25,311 nt of DNA from JAPXRI01 sp033813635 (GCA_033813635.1 JAPXRI010000040.1:1-25311), one strand, 5' to 3'. Positions 15,274-23,497 are shown, numbered from the stretch's first letter. The notes: generated by a model not told the origin, from the sequence alone. Numbers and translations are program-made.

Positions 15274-17061
15274 ATGTATCGTTCACACGTACTTATCTGC
15301 GGTGGTACCGGATGCACGTCCTCCGGCAGCGCCAAGATCATAGAAGCGCTCGAAAACGAAATCAAGGCACAGGGTCTGGCTGATGAGATAAAGGTCATCA
15401 GAACAGGCTGCTTCGGCCTGTGCGCCGTCGGACCGATTATGATTGTATATCCGGAAGGCTGCTTTTACTCGCAGGTAAAGATTGAGGATATCCCGGAAAT
15501 CGTCTCCGAGCATCTCGTTAAGGGCAGACCCGTAAAGCATCTTTTATACAAAGAGTCCGTTGATAAGGATGTCATTAAGTCTCTGGACGAGACCGGGTTC
15601 TATAAAAAGCAGAAGAGAATCGCGCTGAAGAACTGCGGCGTGATTGACCCCGAAAACATCGATGAGTACATAGCATACGACGGCTATGAGGCTCTCGGAA
15701 AATGCCTAAGCGAATATACGCCGGACGAGGTCATCAAGATAATAAAGGATTCCGGTCTCCGCGGCAGAGGCGGCGCCGGTTTCCCGACAGGGTTGAAATG
15801 GCAGTTCGCGGCCGCGAATAAAGCAGATCAGAAATATGTCTGCTGTAACGCCGACGAGAGCGACCCCGGCGCGTTCATGGACAGAAGCATCCTCGAGGGC
15901 GACCCGCACTGCGTGCTTGAGGCTATGGCGATAGCCGGCTACGCGATAGGCGCCAATAAGGGCTTCATCTATGTCAGAGCAGAATACCCGATCGCCGTCA
16001 AGCGCCTTGAAATCGCGATTAACCAGGCGAGAGAATACGGTCTGCTCGGGAATAATATATTCGGAACCGATTTCTGCTTCGATATCGACATCAGGCTCGG
16101 CGCCGGCGCCTTCGTCTGCGGCGAGGAGACCGCGTTGATGACCTCGATCGAGGGCAAGCGCGGCGAGCCGCGTCCCCGTCCTCCGTTCCCGGCAGTTAAG
16201 GGTTTGTTCCAGAAACCGACGATCCTGAACAACGTCGAAACGTACGCGAATATCGCGCAGATCATCCTTAAAGGTGCCGATTGGTTCAAATCGATAGGCA
16301 CCGAAAAGAGCAAGGGCACGAAGGTCTTTGCGCTCGGCGGCAAGATCACCAACACGGGCCTTGTGGAAATCCCGATGGGAACCACCCTGCGTGAAATCGT
16401 CGAGGATATCGGCGGCGGAATCCCGAACGGCAAAAAGTTCAAAGCCGCGCAGACCGGCGGACCCTCCGGCGGATGCATTCCTGCGCAGCACCTCGATGTT
16501 CCGATAGATTATGATAACCTGACCAGCATCGGCGCGATGATGGGCTCCGGCGGCCTTATCATCATGGACGAGGACAACTGCATGGTCGATATCGCGAAGT
16601 TCTTCCTAGAATTCACCGTCGACGAATCCTGCGGAAAATGCACGCCCTGCCGCATCGGAATCAAGCGCCTCTACGAGATGCTTGACAAGATCACGAAGGG
16701 TCAGGGGACGCTCGAAGACCTCGACAAGATGGAAGAGCTCTGTTACTACATTAAAAACAACTCGCTTTGCGGACTGGGGCAGACGGCACCGAACCCCGTT
16801 CTCTCAACGCTCCGCTATTTCCGCGACGAGTATGTCGCGCACGTCGTCGATAAGCGCTGCCCGGCAGGAGTATGCAAGAGCCTGCTCTCATACGAGATTA
16901 ACCAAGAGAAATGCATCGGCTGCACGGCGTGCGCAAGGGCCTGCCCCGTATCCGCGATCTCCGGCGCGGTCAAGAAACCGCATTCGATCGACAAATCGAA
17001 GTGCATCAAGTGCGGCGCGTGCATGGAGAAATGCAAATTCGGTGCGGTTATGAAGGTTTAA
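15274..17061 (+). CDS. hydB: NuoF-like NADH/FMN subunit of the trimeric hydrogenase (HydB)
   Basis: The product has 595 residues. A thioredoxin-like [2Fe-2S] domain (C9, C14, C46, C50) is followed by the NuoF FMN/NADH-binding core with GRGGAGFPTGLKW (164-176), an SLBB region and the ESCGKCTPCR iron-sulfur motif (near 450). Two C-terminal [4Fe-4S] ferredoxin motifs follow (CIGCTACARACP and CIKCGACMEKC, about 545-590). This full architecture is that of HydB in electron-bifurcating [FeFe] hydrogenases. It exchanges hydride with NAD(H) at FMN and is the suspected bifurcation site. The ribosome-binding site is AAAGGAGGAA and the gene ends 13 nt before hydA. Size and motif set are complete. Confidence 0.95.
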   Translation: MYRSHVLICGGTGCTSSGSAKIIEALENEIKAQGLADEIKVIRTGCFGLCAVGPIMIVYPEGCFYSQVKIEDIPEIVSEHLVKGRPVKHLLYKESVDKDVIKSLDETGFYKKQKRIALKNCGVIDPENIDEYIAYDGYEALGKCLSEYTPDEVIKIIKDSGLRGRGGAGFPTGLKWQFAAANKADQKYVCCNADESDPGAFMDRSILEGDPHCVLEAMAIAGYAIGANKGFIYVRAEYPIAVKRLEIAINQAREYGLLGNNIFGTDFCFDIDIRLGAGAFVCGEETALMTSIEGKRGEPRPRPPFPAVKGLFQKPTILNNVETYANIAQIILKGADWFKSIGTEKSKGTKVFALGGKITNTGLVEIPMGTTLREIVEDIGGGIPNGKKFKAAQTGGPSGGCIPAQHLDVPIDYDNLTSIGAMMGSGGLIIMDEDNCMVDIAKFFLEFTVDESCGKCTPCRIGIKRLYEMLDKITKGQGTLEDLDKMEELCYYIKNNSLCGLGQTAPNPVLSTLRYFRDEYVAHVVDKRCPAGVCKSLLSYEINQEKCIGCTACARACPVSAISGAVKKPHSIDKSKCIKCGACMEKCKFGAVMKV

Positions 17062-17074
17062 GGAGGAGCAAACG

Positions 17075-18820
17075 ATGGAGACAGTGAAAATAAAAATAAA
17101 CGGCAAGGAATACGACGTACCGAAGAACTCCACAATTCTTGAAGCTGCGCACTCCGTCGGCATCAACATACCGACGCTGTGTTACCTCAAGGATGTCAAC
17201 GAAATCGGCGCTTGCAGAATCTGCGTCGTCGAGGTAAAAGGCGCGCGCAGCCTGGTCGCCTCCTGCGTATACCCGGTCACCGAGGGTATGGAAGTTACGA
17301 CCAACAGCCCGGACATTATAAAATCAAGGCGGATGAGCCTCGAACTCATCCTTTCTACCCACAACAAAACCTGCCTGTCCTGCGTCCGTTCCGGCAGCTG
17401 CGAGCTCCAAAAGCTCTGCCATGATTACGGCGTGGAGGACGAGAACAGGTACGAAGGCGAAAAGAACGATTACGAGATCGACCGGTCCGCTACACATATG
17501 TACCGTGACAACTCAAAATGCGTTCTCTGCCGCCGCTGCACCGCCGTATGCTCCAAACTGCAGTCCGTCGGCGTAATCGGCCCGAACGCGAGAGGCTTTA
17601 AAACACATATCGGTTCAGCTTTTGAGGCCGGCCTCGGCGACGTCTCCTGCGTGTCCTGCGGCCAGTGCATCAACATCTGCCCGACCGGCGCGCTCTCCGA
17701 ACGGGACGATACCCAGAAGGTATTTGACGCTCTCAACGACCCCGAGAAATATGTCATCGTTCAGACCGCGCCATCTATCCGTGTCGCGCTGGGCGAGGAG
17801 TTCGGCATGCCGATGGGCTCGATTGTTACCGGCAAGATGGTCACCGCGCTTAAGATGCTCGGCTTTAAAGGCGTTTTCGACACGAACTTCTCCGCCGACC
17901 TGACGATTATGGAGGAGGCGACGGAGCTTCTCGAAAGGTATAACAAGAAGGAAAATCTACCGCTGATAACCTCATGTTCCCCAGGCTGGATCAACTTCGC
18001 GGAGCATTATTACCCCGAGTTCCTTAAGAATATTTCCACCTGCAAATCACCCCAGGGCATGTTCGGCTCGGTCGCGAAGACATATTATGCGGAGAAGCTC
18101 GGCATCGACCCGAAAAACATGTTCGTTGTCAGCATAATGCCCTGCACCGCCAAGAAGTACGAGGCTGAGAGGATGGACCATACGGCAGTGAAGGGTCTCC
18201 CGGATATCGACGTATCGCTCACGACAAGAGAGCTCGCGAGAATGATTAAGAAAGCGGGCATTCTCTTCAGCGAGTTACCCGATTCGGAGTTTGACGCGCC
18301 ATTCGGTCTCGGCAGCGGCGCCGGCACAATCTTCGGCGCGACAGGCGGCGTTATGGAAGCCGCTCTCCGCACCGCGGCTGAAATCCTCACCGGCAAGCCG
18401 CTGGAGAAGGTTGAGTTTGAAGACGTCCGCGGAACGAAGGGAATCAAGGAAGCGACCTACAATCTTGCGGGCAACGAGATTAGAGTTGCCGTGGCGTCCG
18501 GTCTCACCAACGCGAAGAAGCTGCTTGATATGGTTAAGTCCGGCGAGAAGAAATACGACTTCATCGAGATCATGGCCTGCCCGGGCGGCTGCGTAAACGG
18601 CGGCGGACAGCCGATCGTTCCGGCCTCAGTCCGCAACTTCACGGATGTCAAGAAGGTCAGAGCCGAAGCGCTCTACCGCGATGACAAGAACCTGCCCGTC
18701 AGAAAATCACATGAGAACCCGGATATCAAGAAAATATATAAAGAGTATTTCGAGAAACCGGGCAGCCATAAGGCGCATCAGATCCTGCACACGGGCTACA
18801 CCGCAAAACCGAAGTATTAA
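17075..18820 (+). CDS. hydA: Catalytic [FeFe]-hydrogenase subunit (HydA)
   Basis: The product has 581 residues. Domains in order: plant-type [2Fe-2S] (C36, C47, C50, C64), a His/Cys-ligated [4Fe-4S] (H96, C100, C103, C109), two [4Fe-4S] motifs (C149-C159, C192-C202), and the H-cluster domain with L1 TSCSPGW (299-305), L2 MPCTAKKYE (355-363) and L3 MACPGGCVNGGGQP (500-513). The C-terminal small-subunit-like segment contains RKSHENPDI and ends HQILHTGY. It makes or consumes H2 with NADH and reduced ferredoxin through HydB/HydC. L1 has Ser where the usual TSCCPxW has a second Cys (see findings). The modular layout is that of trimeric bifurcating enzymes. A terminator follows at 18837. Confidence 0.95.
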   Translation: METVKIKINGKEYDVPKNSTILEAAHSVGINIPTLCYLKDVNEIGACRICVVEVKGARSLVASCVYPVTEGMEVTTNSPDIIKSRRMSLELILSTHNKTCLSCVRSGSCELQKLCHDYGVEDENRYEGEKNDYEIDRSATHMYRDNSKCVLCRRCTAVCSKLQSVGVIGPNARGFKTHIGSAFEAGLGDVSCVSCGQCINICPTGALSERDDTQKVFDALNDPEKYVIVQTAPSIRVALGEEFGMPMGSIVTGKMVTALKMLGFKGVFDTNFSADLTIMEEATELLERYNKKENLPLITSCSPGWINFAEHYYPEFLKNISTCKSPQGMFGSVAKTYYAEKLGIDPKNMFVVSIMPCTAKKYEAERMDHTAVKGLPDIDVSLTTRELARMIKKAGILFSELPDSEFDAPFGLGSGAGTIFGATGGVMEAALRTAAEILTGKPLEKVEFEDVRGTKGIKEATYNLAGNEIRVAVASGLTNAKKLLDMVKSGEKKYDFIEIMACPGGCVNGGGQPIVPASVRNFTDVKKVRAEALYRDDKNLPVRKSHENPDIKKIYKEYFEKPGSHKAHQILHTGYTAKPKY

Positions 18821-18836
18821 TCGGAATCGTTAAGAA

Positions 18837-18866
18837 AAGCCGCGCCGGAAAATCCGGCGCGGCTTT
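18837..18866 (+). terminator. Terminator after hydA
   Basis: A perfect 12-bp stem (arms 18837-18848 and 18854-18865, core GCCGCGCCGG) with a 5-nt AAAAT loop begins 16 bp after the hydA stop. The T-tail is short, but the stem is very stable. Confidence 0.8.
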
Positions 18867-18888
18867 GTCGCAAAAGTGTAATTTATGC

Positions 18889-18917
18889 TTGATTTTTTCT
18901 TTCGTTTATGCTATTAT
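18889..18917 (+). promoter_or_regulatory. Sigma-A-like promoter of tRNA-Pro
   Basis: TTGATT (18889-18894) and TATTAT (18912-18917) with a 17-bp spacer end 20 bp before the tRNA 5' end. Confidence 0.6.
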
Positions 18918-18937
18918 ATCCCTTGCTGGTCTGATAT

Positions 18938-19013
18938 CCGGGTGTAGCGCAGATGGTAGCGTGCTTGAATGGGGTTCAAGAGGCCGTGGGTTCGACTCCC
19001 GCCACTCGGACCA
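18938..19013 (+). tRNA. tRNA-Pro (GGG anticodon), CCA encoded
   Basis: A complete cloverleaf can be drawn. The acceptor stem is CCGGGTG/CACTCGG (one G-T pair), the D stem GCGC/GCGT, and the anticodon stem CTTGA/TCAAG with loop ATGGGGT, giving anticodon GGG. The T stem is GTGGG/CCCGC with loop TTCGACT, the discriminator is A, and CCA is encoded at 19011-19013. The 3' 32 bp (18982-19013) recur at 24125-24156, marking this gene as an integration site whose function was restored by the inserted DNA. Confidence 0.95.
18982..19013 (+). repeat. attL-like repeat (tRNA-Pro 3' end)
   Basis: These 32 bp, from GGCCGTGGG through the CCA, are identical to 24125-24156. They cover the T arm and the 3' acceptor strand, the usual core of tyrosine-integrase attachment sites in tRNA genes. 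Confidence 0.7.
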
Positions 19014-19018
19014 GTGCG

Positions 19019-19063
19019 AAAGCGCCAAATACCTTACGTAAAATAGGTATTTGGCGCTTTTTT
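19019..19063 (+). terminator. Terminator after tRNA-Pro (island side)
   Basis: A 12-bp perfect stem (GCGCCAAATACC at 19022-19033 and its complement at 19046-19057), extended by AAA/TTT, is followed by TTTTTT. By the island model this terminator came with the inserted DNA. Confidence 0.9.
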
Positions 19064-19140
19064 CTGACTAGTTATAACGTAATAGTAAGCATATAATATT
19101 AACCGAATAACACGATGAAAGTAGGATCAGTCATGCGTGA

Positions 19141-19159
19141 TGGTATCATAAAGGTATCA
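19141..19159 (+). repeat. Tandem GGTATCA repeats near the left island end
   Basis: TGGTATCA at 19141-19148 and AGGTATCA at 19152-19159 are 11 bp apart. A related pair, also 11 bp apart and in the same orientation, lies near the right end (24042-24060). Such spacing, one helical turn, would suit integrase arm-type or excisionase sites. The role is inferred. Confidence 0.4.
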
Positions 19160-19202
19160 AATTTAAGCGGATTAAGTCTATAATCCAGCCTTGATTCGGT
19201 CC

Positions 19203-19340
19203 TTAAAGCGGTACGTTTCTCTTGATGACATGTGCATGGTGCAGCAACCTGTCCAACAATGCGGTAGCGATGACATTGTCACTCATCAATTCACCCCAGC
19301 TACTGAAGTATTTGTTGCTGCGCCTGAAATGGAGTTGGTT
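19203..19340 (-). pseudogene. IstB-like ATPase remnant (IS21 family helper), C-terminal fragment
   Basis: A minus-strand frame ending at a TAA (19203-19205) reads YFSSWGELMSDNVIATALL followed by DRLLHHAHVIKRN. This is the recognisable end of IS21-type IstB helper ATPases (consensus near WGEIFGD..IA.AILDRLLHH.H.I). Only about 40-45 residues are left; upstream codons lose similarity and no Walker motifs or IstA gene remain. The fragment lies between the tRNA terminator and the CobW gene and marks an old insertion inside the island. The rest of 19064-19450 shows no gene, only AT-rich sequence and the repeats at 19141-19159. Confidence 0.7.
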
Positions 19341-19450
19341 ACAAAGTGGGTTACATAAAATCAAAAGCAATAAAACCGTAAACCGAAGATAATCAACGAT
19401 TTACGAAACTTTTTGGAGGATGTTAAATCCTGTTTAAAATCCAATTTATA

Positions 19451-20539
19451 TCATGGAATACGGTATTTAGGTTTTGGATAATCCGGCGAAAAGCAGTCCG
19501 ACTTATAATCATGTAGGTTAACGCCCGGCATTTCCGCTAACTTTCTTATTGCCGCACTGCATATCCGTTCAAGGTCGGCGGGCGGAGCTTCGACTCTTGC
19601 GTTCAATATCAGATTAAGGCTGTCCGCTTTGAATTCCGCTTTTTTATTGAAGTTTACCGCATCCTCTGACGACGTCACAGATGCCTTCGCAAAATCCAAG
19701 CCTGTCACCGCATATGCCTTTATGTGTGCTATCTCATATCCCCCAACCGCGCACTCGTCCCTGACTGACTCGAGGAGCGAGGTAATGAGATCGTTTAAAT
19801 CAATAGATTCCTCCGATTTAACGGTAACAAATCCGTTGTACCAGCCGAGCGTAGCCTCCGCTCTTGCGTAGATGTCATAATCGATGTCATATGACGGTTT
19901 TTGGACAGCTTCGCTGTGAAGCACAAAGTCAAACCAAGTATCTAAATTATCTCCGGTCAGGACGGATATGGGTATAACCTCCGTTCCAGGATATGCACTC
20001 CGCAGAAAACCGGCTATTTCATCAACATCTTCTTTGGTAAGAAGATCGCATTTGTTGACTAATATTATATCCGCTTCCGAGAGCTGTTTATCAAACAGGT
20101 AGTTTATCTCATTCAGGTCGCCCGCAACTACGGCGGACATATATTTTTTTATCCTGCGCGGGTCGGCGAGCACAGACAGGGGGGCCAGAGTAAATTCTTG
20201 GACATAACCGTTCATTATGGGCTTGTATATTGTGGCGATCAGGTCAGTGCAGCTTCCGACCGGCTCGGCTAGAATGATGTTAGGAAAATCAGTTTCAGAC
20301 AGAGATCTGAGCTTAAGTGTAAATTCGTCGAAATTACAGCAGAAGCAACCCCGCGTGACTTCCACTACCGTCCTTCCCTCCCCGCGCAGGAAGTTGGTAT
20401 CAACTAAATTTTCGCTTTGGTCGTTGGTCACGATTCCGACTTTTTTTCCGTTTTCGACAAGCGTCTGTGCCAGTCTCAAGATCGCACTGGTCTTGCCCGC
20501 ACCCAAAAAACCACCTACCACGATAAGTCGTGCCGTCAT
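19451..20539 (-). CDS. CobW/P47K-type GTP-binding protein
   Basis: A 362-residue G3E-family GTPase: Walker A GGFLGAGKT (9-17), metal-binding GCFCC (64-68), the Walker B/E-P-x-G segment ILAEPVGS (89-96) and the guanine-specificity motif NKCD (near 162). G3E GTPases act as metallochaperones or insert/activate cofactors, including cobalamin-linked enzymes. The roughly 120 C-terminal residues differ from the standard CobW_C domain and end in a Pro/Tyr-rich tail (PDYPKPKYRIP), which I do not recognise. The gene is last in the island operon, 37 nt after the thioredoxin-like gene, with AAGGGAG ahead of its ATG. In this setting it may load or maintain a metal or corrinoid for the URO-D-like protein. 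Confidence 0.88.
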   Translation of the reverse strand: MTARLIVVGGFLGAGKTSAILRLAQTLVENGKKVGIVTNDQSENLVDTNFLRGEGRTVVEVTRGCFCCNFDEFTLKLRSLSETDFPNIILAEPVGSCTDLIATIYKPIMNGYVQEFTLAPLSVLADPRRIKKYMSAVVAGDLNEINYLFDKQLSEADIILVNKCDLLTKEDVDEIAGFLRSAYPGTEVIPISVLTGDNLDTWFDFVLHSEAVQKPSYDIDYDIYARAEATLGWYNGFVTVKSEESIDLNDLITSLLESVRDECAVGGYEIAHIKAYAVTGLDFAKASVTSSEDAVNFNKKAEFKADSLNLILNARVEAPPADLERICSAAIRKLAEMPGVNLHDYKSDCFSPDYPKPKYRIP

Positions 20540-20576
20540 AAAAAAGTCTCCCTTGGATTTGTTGTTTTATGCTATA

Positions 20577-20855
20577 TCAGTCTCTCAGCAGCGCGATGAT
20601 CTGCCGGGGCGTCAAGAAACTGCCCGCACTGACTTGTTCACCGTCAATGATGAGCAGCGGCATACGCTCCACTTCCACTTCAGGAAATAACTTCAGTTCA
20701 CTCGGGTGTTCGATAGTAACAAAATCCACCTCGACGTCGCCGCGTGCAATTTTAACCTTTTCCAGCGACTCGGCCAGCAGATTGTCGGTTATCAGGCAGG
20801 CTGTGCAGGGATGCGACAGGTCAATCATGGTAATCTTGTGCCGAAGCGGAGTCAT
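20577..20855 (-). CDS. Small thioredoxin-like protein (CTAC active site)
   Basis: A 92-residue thioredoxin/glutaredoxin-like protein with the redox motif C17-T-A-C20 after an initial beta strand, the conserved cis-Pro region (RMPLLIIDGEQV) and a C-terminal helix (TPRQIIALL). The length is that of minimal redoxins. Its ATG overlaps the stop codon of the URO-D/thioredoxin fusion (ATGA), so the two are probably translated in a fixed ratio. The partner protein itself ends in a thioredoxin-like domain with CAPC, making this a pair of redox domains in one operon, which suggests a thiol relay. No signal peptide is present, so it is cytosolic. Confidence 0.85.
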   Translation of the reverse strand: MTPLRHKITMIDLSHPCTACLITDNLLAESLEKVKIARGDVEVDFVTIEHPSELKLFPEVEVERMPLLIIDGEQVSAGSFLTPRQIIALLRD

Positions 20856-22210
20856 GATCGTATTTTGTTCGCAATCTCGCGCTTGATTTCCTCGCGCAGT
20901 GACGTAACATCGGGTATAATGCTAACGTGTCGGATCTCGCCGTCGATGCAGATAGTTGGGATATTAGACACACCCAACTTGAGCATAAAGACCACCGATT
21001 CTTTTTCCTTGACCTTGTGTTCTACATACATCACTTTGTCGTCCAAGCAAGCGCATGCCGCCTTTACCGCATTCATCATATACTGGCAGGGGGCGCAAGA
21101 TGCACTGTCAAGTGTGATTACGTCTATTATGACTTTTTCTTCGTTTTTATAATCCGGCAGCTCGCATTCGACACCCTCCAGCACCGAGGCGCTTTCAAGG
21201 AACTCGGCGACTTCGCCGTGCACAAAACTGGCCACCGCCATTATATTGTCGGCGGGCACCGCGAAAGGTATGTCGCATCCCGGCGAAAGGACATAGCCTT
21301 TATTGCCGCCAATAGTAGCGCAGTTCTGCGCGTCGTTTATGTTGTCCGCGGGCGTGCCAAAAAGCATCGTAACAGTCAGCTTAATGTTACCGCCGAATGA
21401 GATGTCATATTTTTGACATATTTCCTTAACATAATCCAGAGGTATATTTTCGTCGATTGATATGTTGTCAGGTTCGCATTTGCACATCTCCTCCACGTTT
21501 CTTTTTGCATTGCCGCAGACGAAGAAACTGGTCAACTTGCCTTTTGACTTGATGTGTCTGAACACGGCGGCGGCATACGGCGAGACGAATTCACTGAAAT
21601 TGTCGGGCGAAATCTGGGATGTCATTGGATCGACGAGCGCAATGACATCACAACCGGCATCAATATACATGTCCGCTGTAGCAATCGCAACCCTCTGCGC
21701 AAATTCCATAAGGTCATTCATGTAGTCCGGGTTGTCGATCATATCGTAAAAGATATCGGTCCCCCTTAGATGCAGAGCCAGCGTGAAGGGACCGGTGACC
21801 AAACCGTAAATCGCCACATTTTTACCGTGCTTGTCGCAGATCCGTTTCATAGAATCCAGAACGACTGGAAAACGCCCGTCGTTTTTGCTAGGTACCCTGA
21901 GATCGGAGAGCTTCACGCCTTTTTCCAGTGGATGGTCGGCCACGGACGGCGGATTTTCGGGCGCCCACTTAAGAGCACAGCCCATAGCCTCCGCTTCAAG
22001 CTGCAGATCGAAAATCGCCGGAATACCGTCAGGACGGTACAATTCGATGGCTTTGGAAATGCCGTTCACTATATGGTCGGCGTTTTTAAAATATTCCTCC
22101 GCATTCACGCCGATCAGCGACGCCGCGTGGCAACCTACGAAGGGGACCCACGGGATCCGTTCGGTTTCTTGATTATTAAGAGCACGCATCAAAAGTTCCT
22201 TACCGTTCAT
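20852..22210 (-). CDS. URO-D/MtaA-like methyltransferase-type protein fused to a thioredoxin-like domain
   Basis: The product has 452 residues. Residues 1-345 form a uroporphyrinogen-decarboxylase-type barrel most like the MtaA/CmuA methylcobamide:thiol methyltransferase branch (MNGKELLMRALNNQETERIP start; PDGIP; GLVTGPFTLA near 136). Cysteines C232 (FFVCGNAKR) and C312 (SPGCDIPF) lie where this branch has its zinc cysteines, but the preceding His of the usual H-x-C motif is Phe230. Residues 357-450 form a thioredoxin-like domain with C372-A-P-C375 and a cis-Pro region (NIPTICIDGE). Strict heme-pathway URO-D function is unlikely. Methyl transfer from a corrinoid or other carrier to a thiol is inferred. 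A strong Shine-Dalgarno (GGAGG) precedes the ATG, 72 nt after the radical-SAM-like gene. Confidence 0.85.
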   Translation of the reverse strand: MNGKELLMRALNNQETERIPWVPFVGCHAASLIGVNAEEYFKNADHIVNGISKAIELYRPDGIPAIFDLQLEAEAMGCALKWAPENPPSVADHPLEKGVKLSDLRVPSKNDGRFPVVLDSMKRICDKHGKNVAIYGLVTGPFTLALHLRGTDIFYDMIDNPDYMNDLMEFAQRVAIATADMYIDAGCDVIALVDPMTSQISPDNFSEFVSPYAAAVFRHIKSKGKLTSFFVCGNAKRNVEEMCKCEPDNISIDENIPLDYVKEICQKYDISFGGNIKLTVTMLFGTPADNINDAQNCATIGGNKGYVLSPGCDIPFAVPADNIMAVASFVHGEVAEFLESASVLEGVECELPDYKNEEKVIIDVITLDSASCAPCQYMMNAVKAACACLDDKVMYVEHKVKEKESVVFMLKLGVSNIPTICIDGEIRHVSIIPDVTSLREEIKREIANKIRS

Positions 22211-22282
22211 GAAAATACCTCCGTTATATAGCTTTTAGCTTTTTATTCGTAATTCTTCTTTATCAGAATTTTTGTTACTCCG

Positions 22283-23497
22283 TCAATACTTATCGGCGTA
22301 ACGCATTATGTCGCTTTCTATGCACACGTTCAGGCCACAGCTGACGGGAGGTCTCAGGTTATATTTTACATATAATTCCGCGAAGTGTTCTTTCACTCTG
22401 CGGTAATAATCCACATCCGGAGTCTTCATGCTGCCCCGCACGGGTTTGCCCATGGGCATCCAGACCGAAGCGGACGGCAGTATTCCACGCTGTGCAAGCT
22501 CGCTCGCACCCTCCATCAGCGTAGCAATGCCTTCAATGCCTATGATAAAGTTTGAAAACGCCTTGCCCGGTCCGTATTTACCGGCTATCCGGGTCAGAAA
22601 GTCCAGATGCCGCTCACGAGTCACATACTCGATTTTACCGGGCGTTATCTCGCGTGCGAGCGCCGTATCCCAGACCTCGAGACTGCATGCAATTCGACTC
22701 GCTCCAAGAGAAAAATATCTGTCGGCAAGCGAATAATCCGTCGGCGGCGTTATATACAGAAGGAGTTCACCGATCTCATAATCAGATACCGGGTCCGATG
22801 CGAAAGCTTCCAGATATCCTGTAATATACTTCGCTTCGGTCTTACCGTCGAACGTGGATCCGCCAGTCAGCTGTATATTCCGTACACCGGCGCGCTCCAC
22901 AGCGTATCCGATAATTTCTGCTGCATCACGCGCGGGAAGCGCGTCGGGAAGCGGTCTTTTCTTTTTCACAAGGGTGGCAAAATCCGCGCCTGAAAAGCAA
23001 AATTGGCACGGCTTGCCGGCGGCGGCGTATTCGCAGGGCCACAAGCACTGGAACGCGACCCAGTCAAGTCCCTGGATTACGGCATTGCCCAGGACATTGC
23101 GGCCTGAGCTCGTTTTCAATTTATAAAAATCGGTATACGGCGGAAATGAAATGGTATCGATGTATTCATCCATATGGAAAAGAGCCGGCTTATCATCGTA
23201 AATCCGTATGGAAAAAGGAGTGATGAGCTGTGACGCATAGCGCAGCAGCTTCAGATTGTTCCATGAAAGGACACCAGAAAGGTATTCCAAATGGAAGCTC
23301 ATATCCGTGAGCTGCACGACCGTACAGTCGGACAAGATAAAGCAGTCGCAGGCAAGCGGATTTATGTCTAGTCTGTTTGTTTCCGAAAACCGACGGTAAA
23401 CCTCGCGGTCGACCTTGAGGCCACGGCTTACAACCAAACACTTAAGCTCCACAGAGTCAAGCTCCGTGTTATCTATCCTGTACTTTTTCAAACGCAC
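22283..23497 (-). CDS. Radical-SAM-like protein with atypical cysteine cluster
   Basis: The product has about 404 residues. An N-terminal region of roughly 140 residues with no motif I recognise is followed by a cysteine cluster, C-x3-C-x8-C-x2-C (CLWPCEYAAAGKPCQFCF). About 40 residues on comes IQLTGGST, which resembles the GGE motif of radical-SAM barrels, and later strands (IACSLEVWD, FSNFIIGIEG) fit the same fold. The classical CxxxCxxC is absent; a C-x8-C-x2-C or C-x3-C reading would bind the cluster. I prefer the GTG at 23497, which follows AAAGGATG; an ATG at 23545 lies too near the predicted -10 and lacks a ribosome-binding site. It is the first gene of the island operon. The substrate is unknown. 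Confidence 0.75.
   Translation of the reverse strand: MRLKKYRIDNTELDSVELKCLVVSRGLKVDREVYRRFSETNRLDINPLACDCFILSDCTVVQLTDMSFHLEYLSGVLSWNNLKLLRYASQLITPFSIRIYDDKPALFHMDEYIDTISFPPYTDFYKLKTSSGRNVLGNAVIQGLDWVAFQCLWPCEYAAAGKPCQFCFSGADFATLVKKKRPLPDALPARDAAEIIGYAVERAGVRNIQLTGGSTFDGKTEAKYITGYLEAFASDPVSDYEIGELLLYITPPTDYSLADRYFSLGASRIACSLEVWDTALAREITPGKIEYVTRERHLDFLTRIAGKYGPGKAFSNFIIGIEGIATLMEGASELAQRGILPSASVWMPMGKPVRGSMKTPDVDYYRRVKEHFAELYVKYNLRPPVSCGLNVCIESDIMRYADKY

Noticed and set aside
15706..16491. A 261-codon minus-strand ORF inside hydB
   Set aside because: It is entirely antisense to a well-supported NuoF-type gene and looks like a by-product of GC-biased codon use.
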